From positions 1-64,000 of the forward strand of contig JBLMZI010000006.1 of NCBI GenBank assembly GCA_050258755.1: a DNA stretch of 64,000 nucleotides, written 5' to 3'. Below are positions 45,312 to 53,905 of the stretch, one piece after another; the first letter of the stretch is position 1; each line of letters begins with the position of its first letter. The translations under genes and the position numbers were made by a program. Under the pieces are notes generated by a model, which worked only from the letters and a program-made list of their open reading frames with translations, searched no databases and was not told the DNA's origin. The stretch comes from JBLMZI01 sp050258755 (GTDB lineage: Bacteria > Bacillota > Syntrophomonadia > Syntrophomonadales > DTU052).

Positions 45312-45737
45312 TTAAGCTTTTTTGGCACGGGGCCGGGCGAGCGCTTTCGGTTTGGTTTCTTTTGCAGCGGCGGTCTCTTTAACGGTCTGTTTGGCTGCAG
45401 CCGATTTGGCTTTGGGTGCAGCGGGTTTGGCAGCCGGTTTAGCAGCCGCAGTCTTGACCACTGTTTTCGCAGCTTCCTGAACAGCCTGAGCCGTCCCCTT
45501 TGCCTGCTCGTGAGATGCCTTGATCTGGTTGGTGAACTGGGAGCTCATTCTGCGAAACTCGTCATGCATCACTTTGGTCTGGTCGACATAACTCTGGCAC
45601 ATTTTCATCCACTGGTCGTTCAGTTGGGACATGGTTGCCATGTTCACATCCCACATGCTCCAGAATTTTTCATTGAAACTGGAGATCATCTCGAAGTTCC
45701 GGGTTACCATCTCTTCAACGCCTGGCAGTTTCTCCAT
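45312..45737 (-). CDS. Phasin-like protein with histone-H1-like tail
   Basis: 141 residues. The N-terminal ~90 are amphipathic helices rich in Met, Phe and Gln (MISSFNEKFWSMWDVNMATM), as in phasins that coat polyhydroxyalkanoate granules. The C-terminal ~50 are Ala/Lys/Pro repeats (AAAKPAAKPAAPKAKSAAAK), as in histone H1-like DNA-binding tails. PhaF-type phasins combine these two parts and tether granules to the nucleoid. No PHA synthase lies in the window, so a nucleoid or other granule role is equally possible. RBS GGAGGG. Confidence 0.6.
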   Translation of the reverse strand: MEKLPGVEEMVTRNFEMISSFNEKFWSMWDVNMATMSQLNDQWMKMCQSYVDQTKVMHDEFRRMSSQFTNQIKASHEQAKGTAQAVQEAAKTVVKTAAAKPAAKPAAPKAKSAAAKQTVKETAAAKETKPKALARPRAKKA

Positions 45738-45844
45738 TGGGTTCCCTCCTTCATTCTCTTTCGCCGTCTGCTTCTAAAAGGCTCGCTACGCCAATATGAT
45801 AGCATAGTTAGGGAAGCTTGTCACTTTATGCCTCATTCTCCCCA

Positions 45845-47557
45845 CTATTGCTCCCGCTTAGACCTGTTTTTGCCCTTATATCGTTCTAAAACCGCATTTC
45901 CTGCGGCTTGGAAAACGGGTGCCGCATCCAGACTGCCGCTGCGCCCGTTTTCCACAAAAACACAGATCGCCCAGCGCGGAGAATGAGCCGGGAAATATCC
46001 GGCAAACCAGGTGTTCAGGATTTCCTCCCCGTTGGCTTGATAGCGCCCAGTCTGGGCAGTCGCGGTTTTACCGGCAACCCCGCAGTCCAAACTGGCCCGT
46101 TTCCCGGTCCCGCCGCTGGTCACCGCCTCCATACTATCAGTCAGTTCCCGCACCACATTGGGATCCAGAACTTGATCCCCGCGATCCGCCGGATTGTATT
46201 GGATCACTTCGTTTCCTTTTCGGATTTCGCGCACCAGGCGCGGCCGCTTATATCGTCCCTGATCCGCCAGCGTCGCCATCAGATTGGCGATCTGGAGCGG
46301 CGTCAGCAAAACCCCCTTCTGCCCGAGCACGGCATTGGCCAGGGCCGGTCCGCCGTAATCAATATTGATCATACTGCCGGCCTGCGCATTCGGATACCCG
46401 ATGATGTCCCGGTCGGTTAAGCGCAGAGCCTGGCAGGCTGAAAGGATCGCATCGCGCCCGGTCGCCAGCCCGGTCCGGATAAACCAGACATTACAGCTTT
46501 CCGCGAGCGCTTCGGTAAACCCAAGCGTGCCGTGCCCTTTTTCATTCCAGCATTTGATCGTCAGTCCGCCGGGAAAAACGTAACTCCCAGTGCACGCGGT
46601 CCGGACCGAAGTCACCCCAGGATTCTGGGTGAGCGCGGCCGCCGCCACCGCAACCTTGAAGATCGAGCCAGGATGATACGGCCGCAGGGCTTTGTTCATC
46701 ATGGATTCTCCCGGTATCGGTTGGTTTCCGGCCTGCCGAACCGGGTCAAATCCGGGCCGGCTGACCATGGCCAGGATGTCCCGGGTTTCCACGTCGAGCA
46801 CCACGATAGCCCCGGACAAAACCCGCTGATTGGCAATGAACTCGAGTTGCTGCTGCAGTTCCCGATCCAATGTCAAACAGACATCGCTGGCCGGATCAAG
46901 CCCGTCGGCATCGTTTCGAAAACGGGTCAACCCCGGAATCACCCGCCCGCGCCCGTCCACCGTGATTTTGACCTCGCCGCGGGGCTGCTTTCCCTGCAGC
47001 CATTGATCATAACGTGACTCTATGCCGCTGACCCCAACGGTGTTCGGCATCCCACGCGGACCGCTTCCAAGCAGACCGGTAATGTGGATCGCCAGCCCGT
47101 TCGCCGGATAGCGCCGTACCACCGGTGCGAAGAAAATACCTGGAATATCTTCCAGTCGGGCTTTATCGGAAGGCGAAAGGCCGGAGTGATTGCCAAGCAG
47201 GATGATCCGTTCCCCACGCTCGATCCCGGTTCGGATCGCGTGTTCCAGCTTCCACGATGATTCATGGAGCGGCCCGGCCGCCGCAAGCGCGGTCATGCGG
47301 ATATCGGCTGACAAAGCGGGAATGAAAAAGCAGCCGTTGGGAAGCAAGCTGCCGGTAATTGGCCGATAGTTTCGGTCCAGGATATCGCCGCGGGTGTTTT
47401 CGAAAAGATAAAAAGCGCGCGTGCGCATCACCATGGCACGGTGCGCGATGTCGGGACCGCGCACCACCTGTACGTTGATATAAACGCAGGCGAGTGCCAG
47501 CATAACCAGGCTGATCACGGCCAGCAGCAGCATAATCCGTTTTTCAATAACAGGCAC
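45845..47557 (-). CDS. Penicillin-binding transpeptidase (class B PBP)
   Basis: 570 residues from GTG 47557 (GGAGGTGA 6 nt before). An N-terminal membrane anchor is followed by a PBP dimerisation domain (NTRGDILDRNYRPITG) and the transpeptidase domain: active-site HPGSIFKV, SCN motif AESCNVWF and KTA motif AGKTATAQTG. It cross-links peptidoglycan outside the membrane. Shorter than typical PBP2 or FtsI and without PASTA domains, it may be a sporulation or SpoVD/PbpA-like paralogue. Confidence 0.92.
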   Translation of the reverse strand: MPVIEKRIMLLLAVISLVMLALACVYINVQVVRGPDIAHRAMVMRTRAFYLFENTRGDILDRNYRPITGSLLPNGCFFIPALSADIRMTALAAAGPLHESSWKLEHAIRTGIERGERIILLGNHSGLSPSDKARLEDIPGIFFAPVVRRYPANGLAIHITGLLGSGPRGMPNTVGVSGIESRYDQWLQGKQPRGEVKITVDGRGRVIPGLTRFRNDADGLDPASDVCLTLDRELQQQLEFIANQRVLSGAIVVLDVETRDILAMVSRPGFDPVRQAGNQPIPGESMMNKALRPYHPGSIFKVAVAAAALTQNPGVTSVRTACTGSYVFPGGLTIKCWNEKGHGTLGFTEALAESCNVWFIRTGLATGRDAILSACQALRLTDRDIIGYPNAQAGSMINIDYGGPALANAVLGQKGVLLTPLQIANLMATLADQGRYKRPRLVREIRKGNEVIQYNPADRGDQVLDPNVVRELTDSMEAVTSGGTGKRASLDCGVAGKTATAQTGRYQANGEEILNTWFAGYFPAHSPRWAICVFVENGRSGSLDAAPVFQAAGNAVLERYKGKNRSKREQ

Positions 47558-47570
47558 TGCGGTCACCTCC

Positions 47571-47594
47571 GGAAACTCCCTTTTTAGGGTTTCC
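47571..47594 (-). terminator. Hairpin between DUF4911 and PBP genes
   Basis: GGAAACtCCC and GGGtTTCC pair around TTTTTA. No T-tract follows on the minus strand, so it may be a weak terminator or a leader element for the PBP gene. Confidence 0.4.
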
Positions 47595-47614
47595 AGAGGC
47601 TATCCACTTATGCC

Positions 47615-47848
47615 TTACAAGGCCTTGATTTCAGCATCAGTCAGAATTCGCGCCGATACCGGCGCGGTTTTCACAATTTCCACCGCATCTGAATACGTTT
47701 CCGGCGTGACCCGAACCAAAACCAGGCCCCGCCCGGCATCGACGGTGCTGACGATGCCAATACCGTCAGTTCCTTCGAAAATCCGGTCCAAGAACATAAT
47801 CTGGTCCGGCGGAACCTGAACAATGATCACTTCATGGTTTGGTTTCAC
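47615..47848 (-). CDS. DUF4911 family protein
   Basis: 77 residues with a single small alpha/beta domain (VIIVQVPPDQIMFLDRIFEGTDGIGIVST quoted in parts: PPDQIMFLDRIFEG, DGIGIVSTVD). This uncharacterised Firmicutes family typically lies beside the U32 peptidase gene, as here (1 nt apart). The first half resembles an ACT-like or ferredoxin-like fold, but no function is known. Confidence 0.85.
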   Translation of the reverse strand: MKPNHEVIIVQVPPDQIMFLDRIFEGTDGIGIVSTVDAGRGLVLVRVTPETYSDAVEIVKTAPVSARILTDAEIKAL

Positions 47849-49078
47849 TTAGCTGTTTTCCTCCGGTTTGGCGAGAATACTGCCCGGGCGCAGCGGACCG
47901 CCGGCGTCAACCCATAGATGCTGCCGGGCATGCCGCGCCACGTCCATCGGATGGAGTTCTTCATTAAGTAGCCGATGAACCTGTATGGAATGGACCCGAC
48001 CCGGCGGCTCGTACACCGTCAGCCAGCCACCGCAAGGAAAGGGCGCCCGCTGTTCGACCAGATTCATCCCCAGATTCGCGTCATAGGCAATGACTGTCCC
48101 GACAAATGCCATTCGCTGGCGCGTTTCGCGGCGCTTGGCATCCATGGACGCGGCAGCGGCAGAATCATTCAAAAAGCCCGTCGTAAAGGGGCGTGTCGCG
48201 ACCGATCGCAGTTCGTCAAGCATGAATTCAAGGTTCAACGGCTCACCCGAAAAGGCTGAATCGATGGCCATCCGGTAAACCCGCGTGGTTACCGCCACGT
48301 AAAGCGGGCTCTTCATCCGCCCTTCGATTTTAAACGCATCAACGCCCGCCTCGATCAACGCCGGAACCTGTTCCAGCAAGCACAGATCGCGGGAGTTCAT
48401 GACATAAGCGCCGTACTGGTCTTCTTCAACCGGGAAATACTGACCCGGGCGCTTTTCCTCGACCAGCGCGTACCGGTAGCGGCAGGGATGAGCACAAGCG
48501 CCGCGATTGGCATCGCGGCCGGTCATCGCAAGCGAAAGCCAACAGCGGCCGGAATAGGAAAGGCACATCGCGCCGTGCACAAATACCTCGACCTCCATGC
48601 CGCTCTCGGTTTTGACCGCACGGATCTCGTCCAGGGTAAGCTCCCGCCCCAATACAACCCGCTGAGCACCGAGTTTCCGGTACGCCCGCGCGCTCAGCGC
48701 ATTGGTCACATTGGCCTGGGTGCTCACGGTCACATGCATGTCCGGGCAGATTTCGGCGGCCAGCATCATCACACCAGGGTCGGAAACAATCAGTCCGTCA
48801 ACCCCGAGTTCGGCAAGCTGGGCTAGATAGGCGGGAAGCAGGTCCATGTCCTGCGGATGAGCAAATGCGTTGACGGTGACATAGATTCGGGCACCATAAT
48901 CCCGTGCGATCCGAAGGCCTTCAGCCATATCAGCGGGTGTAAAATTGGTCGCCTGTGCGCGCAGGTTAAATCCGGCGCCGCCGAGATAGACGGCATCCGC
49001 GCCAAACGCAAACGCGGCCTTCAGCTTGTCAAGGCTGCCAGCCGGAACGACCAACTCTGGTTTCTTCGGATTATTCAC
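47849..49078 (-). CDS. U32 family peptidase-like protein (TrhP type)
   Basis: 409 residues. The N-terminal TIM-barrel reads KPELVVPAGSLDKLKAAFAFGADAVYLGG. The family motif EVFVHGAMCLSYSGRCWLS and CAHPCRYRY supplies the Cys ligands of an Fe-S cluster. Characterised members (TrhP/RlhA, YrrO) hydroxylate tRNA wobble uridine or rRNA using prephenate-linked chemistry; the 'peptidase' name is historical. It overlaps the mltG gene by 8 nt and matches the yrrN/yrrO position of the B. subtilis locus. Confidence 0.93.
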   Translation of the reverse strand: MNNPKKPELVVPAGSLDKLKAAFAFGADAVYLGGAGFNLRAQATNFTPADMAEGLRIARDYGARIYVTVNAFAHPQDMDLLPAYLAQLAELGVDGLIVSDPGVMMLAAEICPDMHVTVSTQANVTNALSARAYRKLGAQRVVLGRELTLDEIRAVKTESGMEVEVFVHGAMCLSYSGRCWLSLAMTGRDANRGACAHPCRYRYALVEEKRPGQYFPVEEDQYGAYVMNSRDLCLLEQVPALIEAGVDAFKIEGRMKSPLYVAVTTRVYRMAIDSAFSGEPLNLEFMLDELRSVATRPFTTGFLNDSAAAASMDAKRRETRQRMAFVGTVIAYDANLGMNLVEQRAPFPCGGWLTVYEPPGRVHSIQVHRLLNEELHPMDVARHARQHLWVDAGGPLRPGSILAKPEENS

Positions 49079-50102
49079 GGTTCTTCTGCTTGGCCTGAAG
49101 GTGTTCGTTGTAGGTCCGGGTAAACGTGTGATGCCCGTCCTTCATCGCCACATAATACAAGAAGTTGTGCTGTTCGGGATGCAGGGCCGCTTCAATGCTG
49201 GCCGCGCCCGGACTCGCGATCGGGCCCGGCGGCATTCCGGCATAGCGATAGGTGTTATAGGGCGAATCGATTTTCAAATCGGCATAGGTCACCCGCTCAA
49301 TATGCCTTCCCAGGGCATAGATTACGGTGGCATCCACCTGAAGCAGCATGCCTTTGCCGATCCGGTTATACATAACGCCGGAAATCCGAGGCCTCTCGGC
49401 ATCAAACAAAGCTTCCTTTTCAACCATGGCGGCGATGGTCAGCACGCCGTAAGGAGTCATCCCCTTCGCCTCGGCTTCCGCAGCGAACTGCCGCTGCCAG
49501 ACCTCGTCAAAGCGGCGCAGCATCAGCATAATAACCTGATTGGCGTCGACCCCTTTCTGAAAACGGTAGGTGTCCGGGAACAGAAAGCCTTCGAGCCGGT
49601 TTTCACGCATCGGAATCCCATTCAGGAAATCAAAATCATAGTCTTTTAACAGGGCTTGATTCCATTCCGTCTTGGAGCAGATTCCCTTCTGAATCAGTAC
49701 ATTTCCAATTTCCTGAAGGGTATACCCTTCAGGAATGGTCATCGAGAGAGCGACAACTTGTCCCTTCACAATTTCTTCGACGATCTGCATCATGTTCATA
49801 CTCGGCTTGAACTGATAATACCCTGCTTGAAGCCGGTTATCATAGCCAAACAGCCGGCAGCTTAGCCTGAACATGGTTTGGCTGCGGATGAGGTCGTTTT
49901 CGGAAAGAATCTGGGCAACCCGTGCGGTGGAAGAACTTGGCGGAATCTCAATCTCCACAATATGATTGTTGCCCGGCGCGACTGGAGCGGTCAGCATGGT
50001 GATCTCACGAACGCCGAACCAGACCAGAAGCAGGACAGACATGGCGATGAGGATGTACTTCAAACGGTTTTCATTGGTTATCTGTGGCTGCATTTGTTTC
50101 AT
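49071..50102 (-). CDS. mltG: Endolytic murein transglycosylase MltG
   Basis: About 343 residues. One N-terminal membrane helix (LKYILIAMSVLLLVWFGV), a LysM-like domain, then the YceG catalytic domain with MVEKEALFDAERP (catalytic Glu) and NTYRYAGMPPGPIASPG. It cuts nascent glycan strands and sets their length. ATG 50102 follows AGGAGG at a very short distance; ATG 50093 (MQPQ) is better spaced and equally likely. It overlaps the VanW gene end. Confidence 0.95.
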   Translation of the reverse strand: MKQMQPQITNENRLKYILIAMSVLLLVWFGVREITMLTAPVAPGNNHIVEIEIPPSSSTARVAQILSENDLIRSQTMFRLSCRLFGYDNRLQAGYYQFKPSMNMMQIVEEIVKGQVVALSMTIPEGYTLQEIGNVLIQKGICSKTEWNQALLKDYDFDFLNGIPMRENRLEGFLFPDTYRFQKGVDANQVIMLMLRRFDEVWQRQFAAEAEAKGMTPYGVLTIAAMVEKEALFDAERPRISGVMYNRIGKGMLLQVDATVIYALGRHIERVTYADLKIDSPYNTYRYAGMPPGPIASPGAASIEAALHPEQHNFLYYVAMKDGHHTFTRTYNEHLQAKQKNRE

Positions 50103-51552
50103 TTCCTCCTGGCGTTGGCGTCGGGGCCGGTGTCGGGGCCGGTTCAGCCGGAACCTCCGCAGGCACCGGTTCAACTTCGGCCGGGACATTGGTTTCCGGC
50201 GGCAGAGCAACCGCTTCAGCCGGGCCGGTCCCAACCAGAACCGTTGCATTTAATGGCGCATAACGATCCGTCGCGAGCTTTTCGCGGGTATGCACACTGT
50301 TATCCGGGTTAAGGAACAAACGGTAACTCTCGACCAGAAAACCGTTGGTTCCAGCGTGATCCAATTTCGTCTTTCCCGTGGGCATTGTCGGATCAGGCTT
50401 TTCTACGACTGTGAACGGAATCGACTTCGTGACCTCCCGTTCCAATTCAACCCGTACTCTATCGGCTGGCGCCCCAAAGATTGCCACGGTGATGTAATTT
50501 CCCTTTACGCTGGTTTTTATCCAAATCGGCTGAGAGGTCACATTCACAAACCGCAAATCCTTGGCCGGATACGCCAGGGTGGCATCATAGCCAACCGGCA
50601 CGTAGGCCACTGCGACACTGTGATTGTGCCGCTCGGTAATCTTCAGCCCGGCCCGCAGAGCGGCGTTATACAGGGTTGTGGAAACCTGGCAAACGCCCCC
50701 GCCGATGCCGGGGATAAATTCGTTTTTCAGGATGATCATGGCCTCTTTGTACCCGGAGGCGATATCTCTTGGCCCAACACATTCATTAAATGAGAACTCG
50801 AACCCTTTCGGAACGATGACACCGTTGATACTGGCAGCCGCTTTCCGCAGATTCGACGACCGGTTAAGGTTTGAACCGCTGAAACGGGTCGTGAACTGAG
50901 CCAGCGCCACCTGCTCCGCCGGATTGAAGGAGCCGACATCGGCCGATACGACATCCGCAGCCACCGGGACCGTCAGCTGGGTACCGGCGGAATAGGTGTC
51001 AGGCAGTGCGGCAAAAGTGCGGGCAAGGTCAATCCGATACCCATCAGTACCGCTTTTTACCGCCATGGAACCATTCGCTGCGAATTGAACCCTCGCATTC
51101 TTGGGCTTTCTTTCCAGATCGAGGCTGATCCGCCCCATGGCATCATCGTACTTCTTCCGGTCGTAACTGATCGGAATCGTGAGCGCGTATTTGCGCACCC
51201 CACGGCTCCAAAGACGGTCAATTAAAAACCGCTCCTTTTCGTGGCGCAGAACGCCCTCCAGGTACTGCCTGGTATCCAACCGCGCACCCAATTGGGCACC
51301 GGATGTTTCACTCACCCGGTCTTGAAGCTTGAACTGATAGCGCAGCTCATCAGCCGGCTGAAGTGTTTTTTCCAGCTTCATAACGGCCTGCGGAACGGCA
51401 AGCTGACTGATGTCAACACCTCCGGCCCGGGTTCCCCCGGGAAACCGGCCTGTGGTGTTATAATCATAGATTATGTATAAAGAGACCCCGCCTGCCAGAC
51501 CGATGATCAACATGGCCGTCAGCAGCAGGGCCTTCCATTTTGAATCTGACAA
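50071..51552 (-). CDS. VanW family protein
   Basis: 493 residues. An N-terminal membrane anchor is followed by a peptidoglycan-binding-4-like region (AGGVDISQLAVPQAVMKLEKTL in parts: AGGVDISQL), a VanW domain (FEFSFNECVGPRD, GGGVCQVSTTLYNAALRAGL, RHNHSVAYVPVGYDATL in parts: ERHNHSVAVAYVPVGYDAT), a G5-like segment (HTREKLATDRYAPLN) and a Pro/Ala/Glu-rich tail. VanW proteins are linked to the cell wall, but their reaction is unknown. Encoded directly before mltG. Confidence 0.93.
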   Translation of the reverse strand: MSDSKWKALLLTAMLIIGLAGGVSLYIIYDYNTTGRFPGGTRAGGVDISQLAVPQAVMKLEKTLQPADELRYQFKLQDRVSETSGAQLGARLDTRQYLEGVLRHEKERFLIDRLWSRGVRKYALTIPISYDRKKYDDAMGRISLDLERKPKNARVQFAANGSMAVKSGTDGYRIDLARTFAALPDTYSAGTQLTVPVAADVVSADVGSFNPAEQVALAQFTTRFSGSNLNRSSNLRKAAASINGVIVPKGFEFSFNECVGPRDIASGYKEAMIILKNEFIPGIGGGVCQVSTTLYNAALRAGLKITERHNHSVAVAYVPVGYDATLAYPAKDLRFVNVTSQPIWIKTSVKGNYITVAIFGAPADRVRVELEREVTKSIPFTVVEKPDPTMPTGKTKLDHAGTNGFLVESYRLFLNPDNSVHTREKLATDRYAPLNATVLVGTGPAEAVALPPETNVPAEVEPVPAEVPAEPAPTPAPTPTPGGNETNAATDNQ

Positions 51553-51615
51553 AGCAAAATCCCTCCGGCTTTTACGGATAGAAATCCCTTTGACTATATG
51601 TATTCCAGGCAGCGT

Positions 51616-51643
51616 AATAAAGAAGCCCGAAGGCTTCTTTACC
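51616..51643 (-). terminator. Terminator after the DUF1292 gene
   Basis: AAAGAAGCC and GGCTTCTTT form a 9-bp stem around CGA-type loop (51619-51640), followed by TTTATT on the minus strand. Confidence 0.8.
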
Positions 51644-51654
51644 GGCAGTTTTGA

Positions 51655-52002
51655 TTACTGAATGCCTTCACTCTCACACAGTTCCTGCCAGGCATCGGCA
51701 ACCATTTCCCATTCTTCGTCGTCTTCGATTTCGGCCAACATCATGTTGCCCTCTTCATCGTAATCCACTTTGAAGATAAAGACTTCCATCTCGTCTTCTT
51801 CATCTTCTTCATTCGCTTCCTCAGCTTCTTCCGCTTCCTCGTCATCTTCCAGCGGAGCGGCTACGATGTAGTTCTGATTCTCGATTTCAAGTTCGGCGAT
51901 CAGTTCAAAGCACTGCTCCTCACCGTCTTCGTCAACCAGAATCAAAATTTCCGATTCCTCTTCATGGTTACATTCGCCATCATGTTTGCAGTCGTCCTTC
52001 GC
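51655..52002 (-). CDS. DUF1292 family protein (YrzB-like)
   Basis: 115 residues from TTG 52002 (GAGGTG 5 nt upstream); the TTG at 52023 is less likely. The protein is very acidic. Conserved ILILVDEDGEEQCFELIAELE and VFIFKVDYDEEGNMMLAEIEDDEEWE flank an expanded Glu/Asp/Ala run (EEAEEANEEDEEDE). It lies between ruvX and mltG as in other Firmicutes. Function unknown. Confidence 0.9.
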   Translation of the reverse strand, partial: AKDDCKHDGECNHEEESEILILVDEDGEEQCFELIAELEIENQNYIVAAPLEDDEEAEEAEEANEEDEEDEMEVFIFKVDYDEEGNMMLAEIEDDEEWEMVADAWQELCESEGIQ

Positions 52003-52067
52003 CAAGATTGCACCTCGATTCAAAAGTTGTGGACTTGCTTCATTTTAAGGTTGTGGATTGCCTTTTG

Positions 52068-52493
52068 TCAATCAACGCCAATCCGCCGGGTATGATCCAG
52101 ATAAGCCTGCAGGATATAGGAAGCCGCAACCTTATCAATCACCTGTTTTCTCTTTTTCCGGCTGACATCAGCCTCCAGCAGGATCGTTTCCGCCGAACGG
52201 GTAGTCAGCCGTTCATCATAGTACACCAGCGGCAGACCGGTAAAAGCCTCCACCTGCTCGCCAAAGGCCTTCACCTTTTGGGCCGCTTCGCCATACGAGC
52301 CGTCCATATTGCGCGGAAGCCCCAGCACAATCCGTTCGACTTCCTGCTCGGTGCAGATCGTCTGAATCGACTGGAGGACTGCCTCCAGTTTGCCCCGTTG
52401 CAGAACGGTGTGCGCGTATGCGGTCAGCCCAAGCGGATCGCTTAACGCAATCCCAATCCGGCGGGTCCCGTAATCAATCCCAATGATTCGCAT
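52068..52493 (-). CDS. ruvX: RuvX/YqgF family RNase H-fold nuclease
   Basis: 141 residues from ATG 52493 (ATAGGAGT upstream). Motifs GIDYGTRRIGIALSDPLG, ERIVLGLPRNMDGSYGE and LVYYDERLTTRSAE are characteristic. Family members act in pre-16S rRNA 5'-end maturation and in Holliday-junction resolution. It belongs to the alaS-ireB-ruvX block. Confidence 0.96.
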   Translation of the reverse strand: MRIIGIDYGTRRIGIALSDPLGLTAYAHTVLQRGKLEAVLQSIQTICTEQEVERIVLGLPRNMDGSYGEAAQKVKAFGEQVEAFTGLPLVYYDERLTTRSAETILLEADVSRKKRKQVIDKVAASYILQAYLDHTRRIGVD

Positions 52494-52504
52494 GTGTTTG
52501 ACTC

Positions 52505-53449
52505 CTATATCATCTTTATACAAAAGTCAGGACAGTATGCTCCGCAATAGCCACAGAGCACGCAGTGTTCCTGATCCACCTGAGCAATCCCCGACGAGAC
52601 CGACAACGCGCCGCTTCGGCAGTGTTCGGCGCAGACACCGCAGCCGCTGCACCAGCCTTCAATATGAAGCCGGCGCCGGACCGATCCGACTTCGCGTTCC
52701 AAGGCTTCATCCCGTTTACCTTTGATCCAGGCGATATTCAGATCAATTTCAGCCCGGGTTTTCATTCCCATCGCCACCGATGCTATTGCGGGATGCTGCA
52801 GCACAAACTGAAGCGATGGGTACGCGCGCTGAATCAAATTGCCCCCGCCCAGCGCTTTCATGCCGTAAATTCCCTTTCCCTGCCGGTAGGCGCTGTAAAT
52901 CGCGGCTGCCATCGTCTGGGCGCTGCCGTCCAGGATGCCCATCCCGGCTTCGTTGAATAGCGGGTGAATCACTTCAATACGTGGGTCATCGGCGCCGGCC
53001 AGAACCCCGGCTACGGTGTGTGTGGACAGGCCAACCGCCCGAACCAGGCCCCTTTCTTTGGCTTGTACCAGGTAATCCAGAGCCGGGCTGTGACCGCGCA
53101 GAGTATGCACACTCTCCTGCTCGTGCAGCATGAACAAATCAATGAAAGGCAGCGCTAGCTCATCCAGGGCCCGCTCCAGGCTCTGTTTCATCATGGTTTC
53201 GGTATACGCGTACGATTTGGTGGCAATCACAGGCCGCTTCCCAAAATCCCGAATCGCTTCCCGCAAGTGGGGATAGGTGCCATAAGCCTCGGCGGTATCA
53301 AAAAACGTAATGCCGCGGCTCATCCCATAGGCCAACAGATCGGCCCCGTCAGAAACCGCAAAGTTTTCTTGGAGTGGTCCGATGGTTAAAACGCCAAAGC
53401 AAAGCTTCGAGACCGTTAAATCGGTTTGACCCAGCCGAACAGTTTTCAT
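52505..53449 (-). CDS. Aldo/keto reductase with C-terminal ferredoxin domain
   Basis: 314 residues. A TIM-barrel AKR domain (TYGTYPHLREAI, LHEQESVHTL) is followed by two Cys clusters, CSGCGVCAEHC and CVLCGYCGAYCPDFC, that fit two [4Fe-4S] centres. Such fused reductases are common in anaerobes; the substrate is unknown. It interrupts the otherwise conserved ireB-ruvX neighbourhood, with an 11-nt gap to ruvX. Confidence 0.93.
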   Translation of the reverse strand: MKTVRLGQTDLTVSKLCFGVLTIGPLQENFAVSDGADLLAYGMSRGITFFDTAEAYGTYPHLREAIRDFGKRPVIATKSYAYTETMMKQSLERALDELALPFIDLFMLHEQESVHTLRGHSPALDYLVQAKERGLVRAVGLSTHTVAGVLAGADDPRIEVIHPLFNEAGMGILDGSAQTMAAAIYSAYRQGKGIYGMKALGGGNLIQRAYPSLQFVLQHPAIASVAMGMKTRAEIDLNIAWIKGKRDEALEREVGSVRRRLHIEGWCSGCGVCAEHCRSGALSVSSGIAQVDQEHCVLCGYCGAYCPDFCIKMI

Positions 53450-53483
53450 GGTCTGCCCTCTTAAAGAACCTTCCCCGATAAAT

Positions 53484-53525
53484 ACGGAAAAGGCCCCACG
53501 CTTTCGGCATGGGGCTCCATTCCGT
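53484..53525 (-). terminator. Terminator after ireB
   Basis: GCCCCA/TGGGGC inner stem (53493-53515) extended by ACGGAA/TTCCGT outer stem (53484-53525), between the ireB stop and the reductase gene. Confidence 0.65.
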
Positions 53526-53552
53526 TTCCGCCATATACCTGCGGCGCTTTGA

Positions 53553-53825
53553 CTAAAAAACGTTCAGAAACTTGCGCAGCACGACTTCCATAATCTCGTC
53601 GCGCTCAACCTTGGTGATCATTGAACGGGCGTCTTTATAACTGGTGACATAGGCGGGATCTCCCGAAATCATGTAGCCTACCAGCTGATTGATCGCGTTG
53701 TATCCCTTCTCCTGCAAAGCGTCATAAACCATTTGCAGGATGGCCTCTACCTGGTCCTTGCTTTCTCCGAGTACTTTGAAGCTTGTTGTTTCATCGAAAT
53801 TCTGAGGCACATCCTCACCCCCCAT
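53553..53825 (-). CDS. ireB: IreB family regulatory phosphoprotein (YrzL/DUF965)
   Basis: About 90 residues from ATG 53825, which fits the family's length (~88); a GTG at 53861 would add 12 residues. The family core is clear: DETTSFKV, VYDALQEKGYNAINQLVGYMISGDPAYV (in parts: YDALQEKGYNAINQLVGYM) and YKDARSMITKVERDEIMEV. In Enterococcus IreB is a substrate of the Ser/Thr kinase IreK and affects cephalosporin resistance. It follows alaS as expected. Confidence 0.93.
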   Translation of the reverse strand: MGGEDVPQNFDETTSFKVLGESKDQVEAILQMVYDALQEKGYNAINQLVGYMISGDPAYVTSYKDARSMITKVERDEIMEVVLRKFLNVF

Positions 53826-53905
53826 CAAACCCAACAACCGAATCGACTCACCCGTAAACACCTGTCACTCAATACTATTTCGACGAATCGGAAGCGATTC
53901 CTGTC

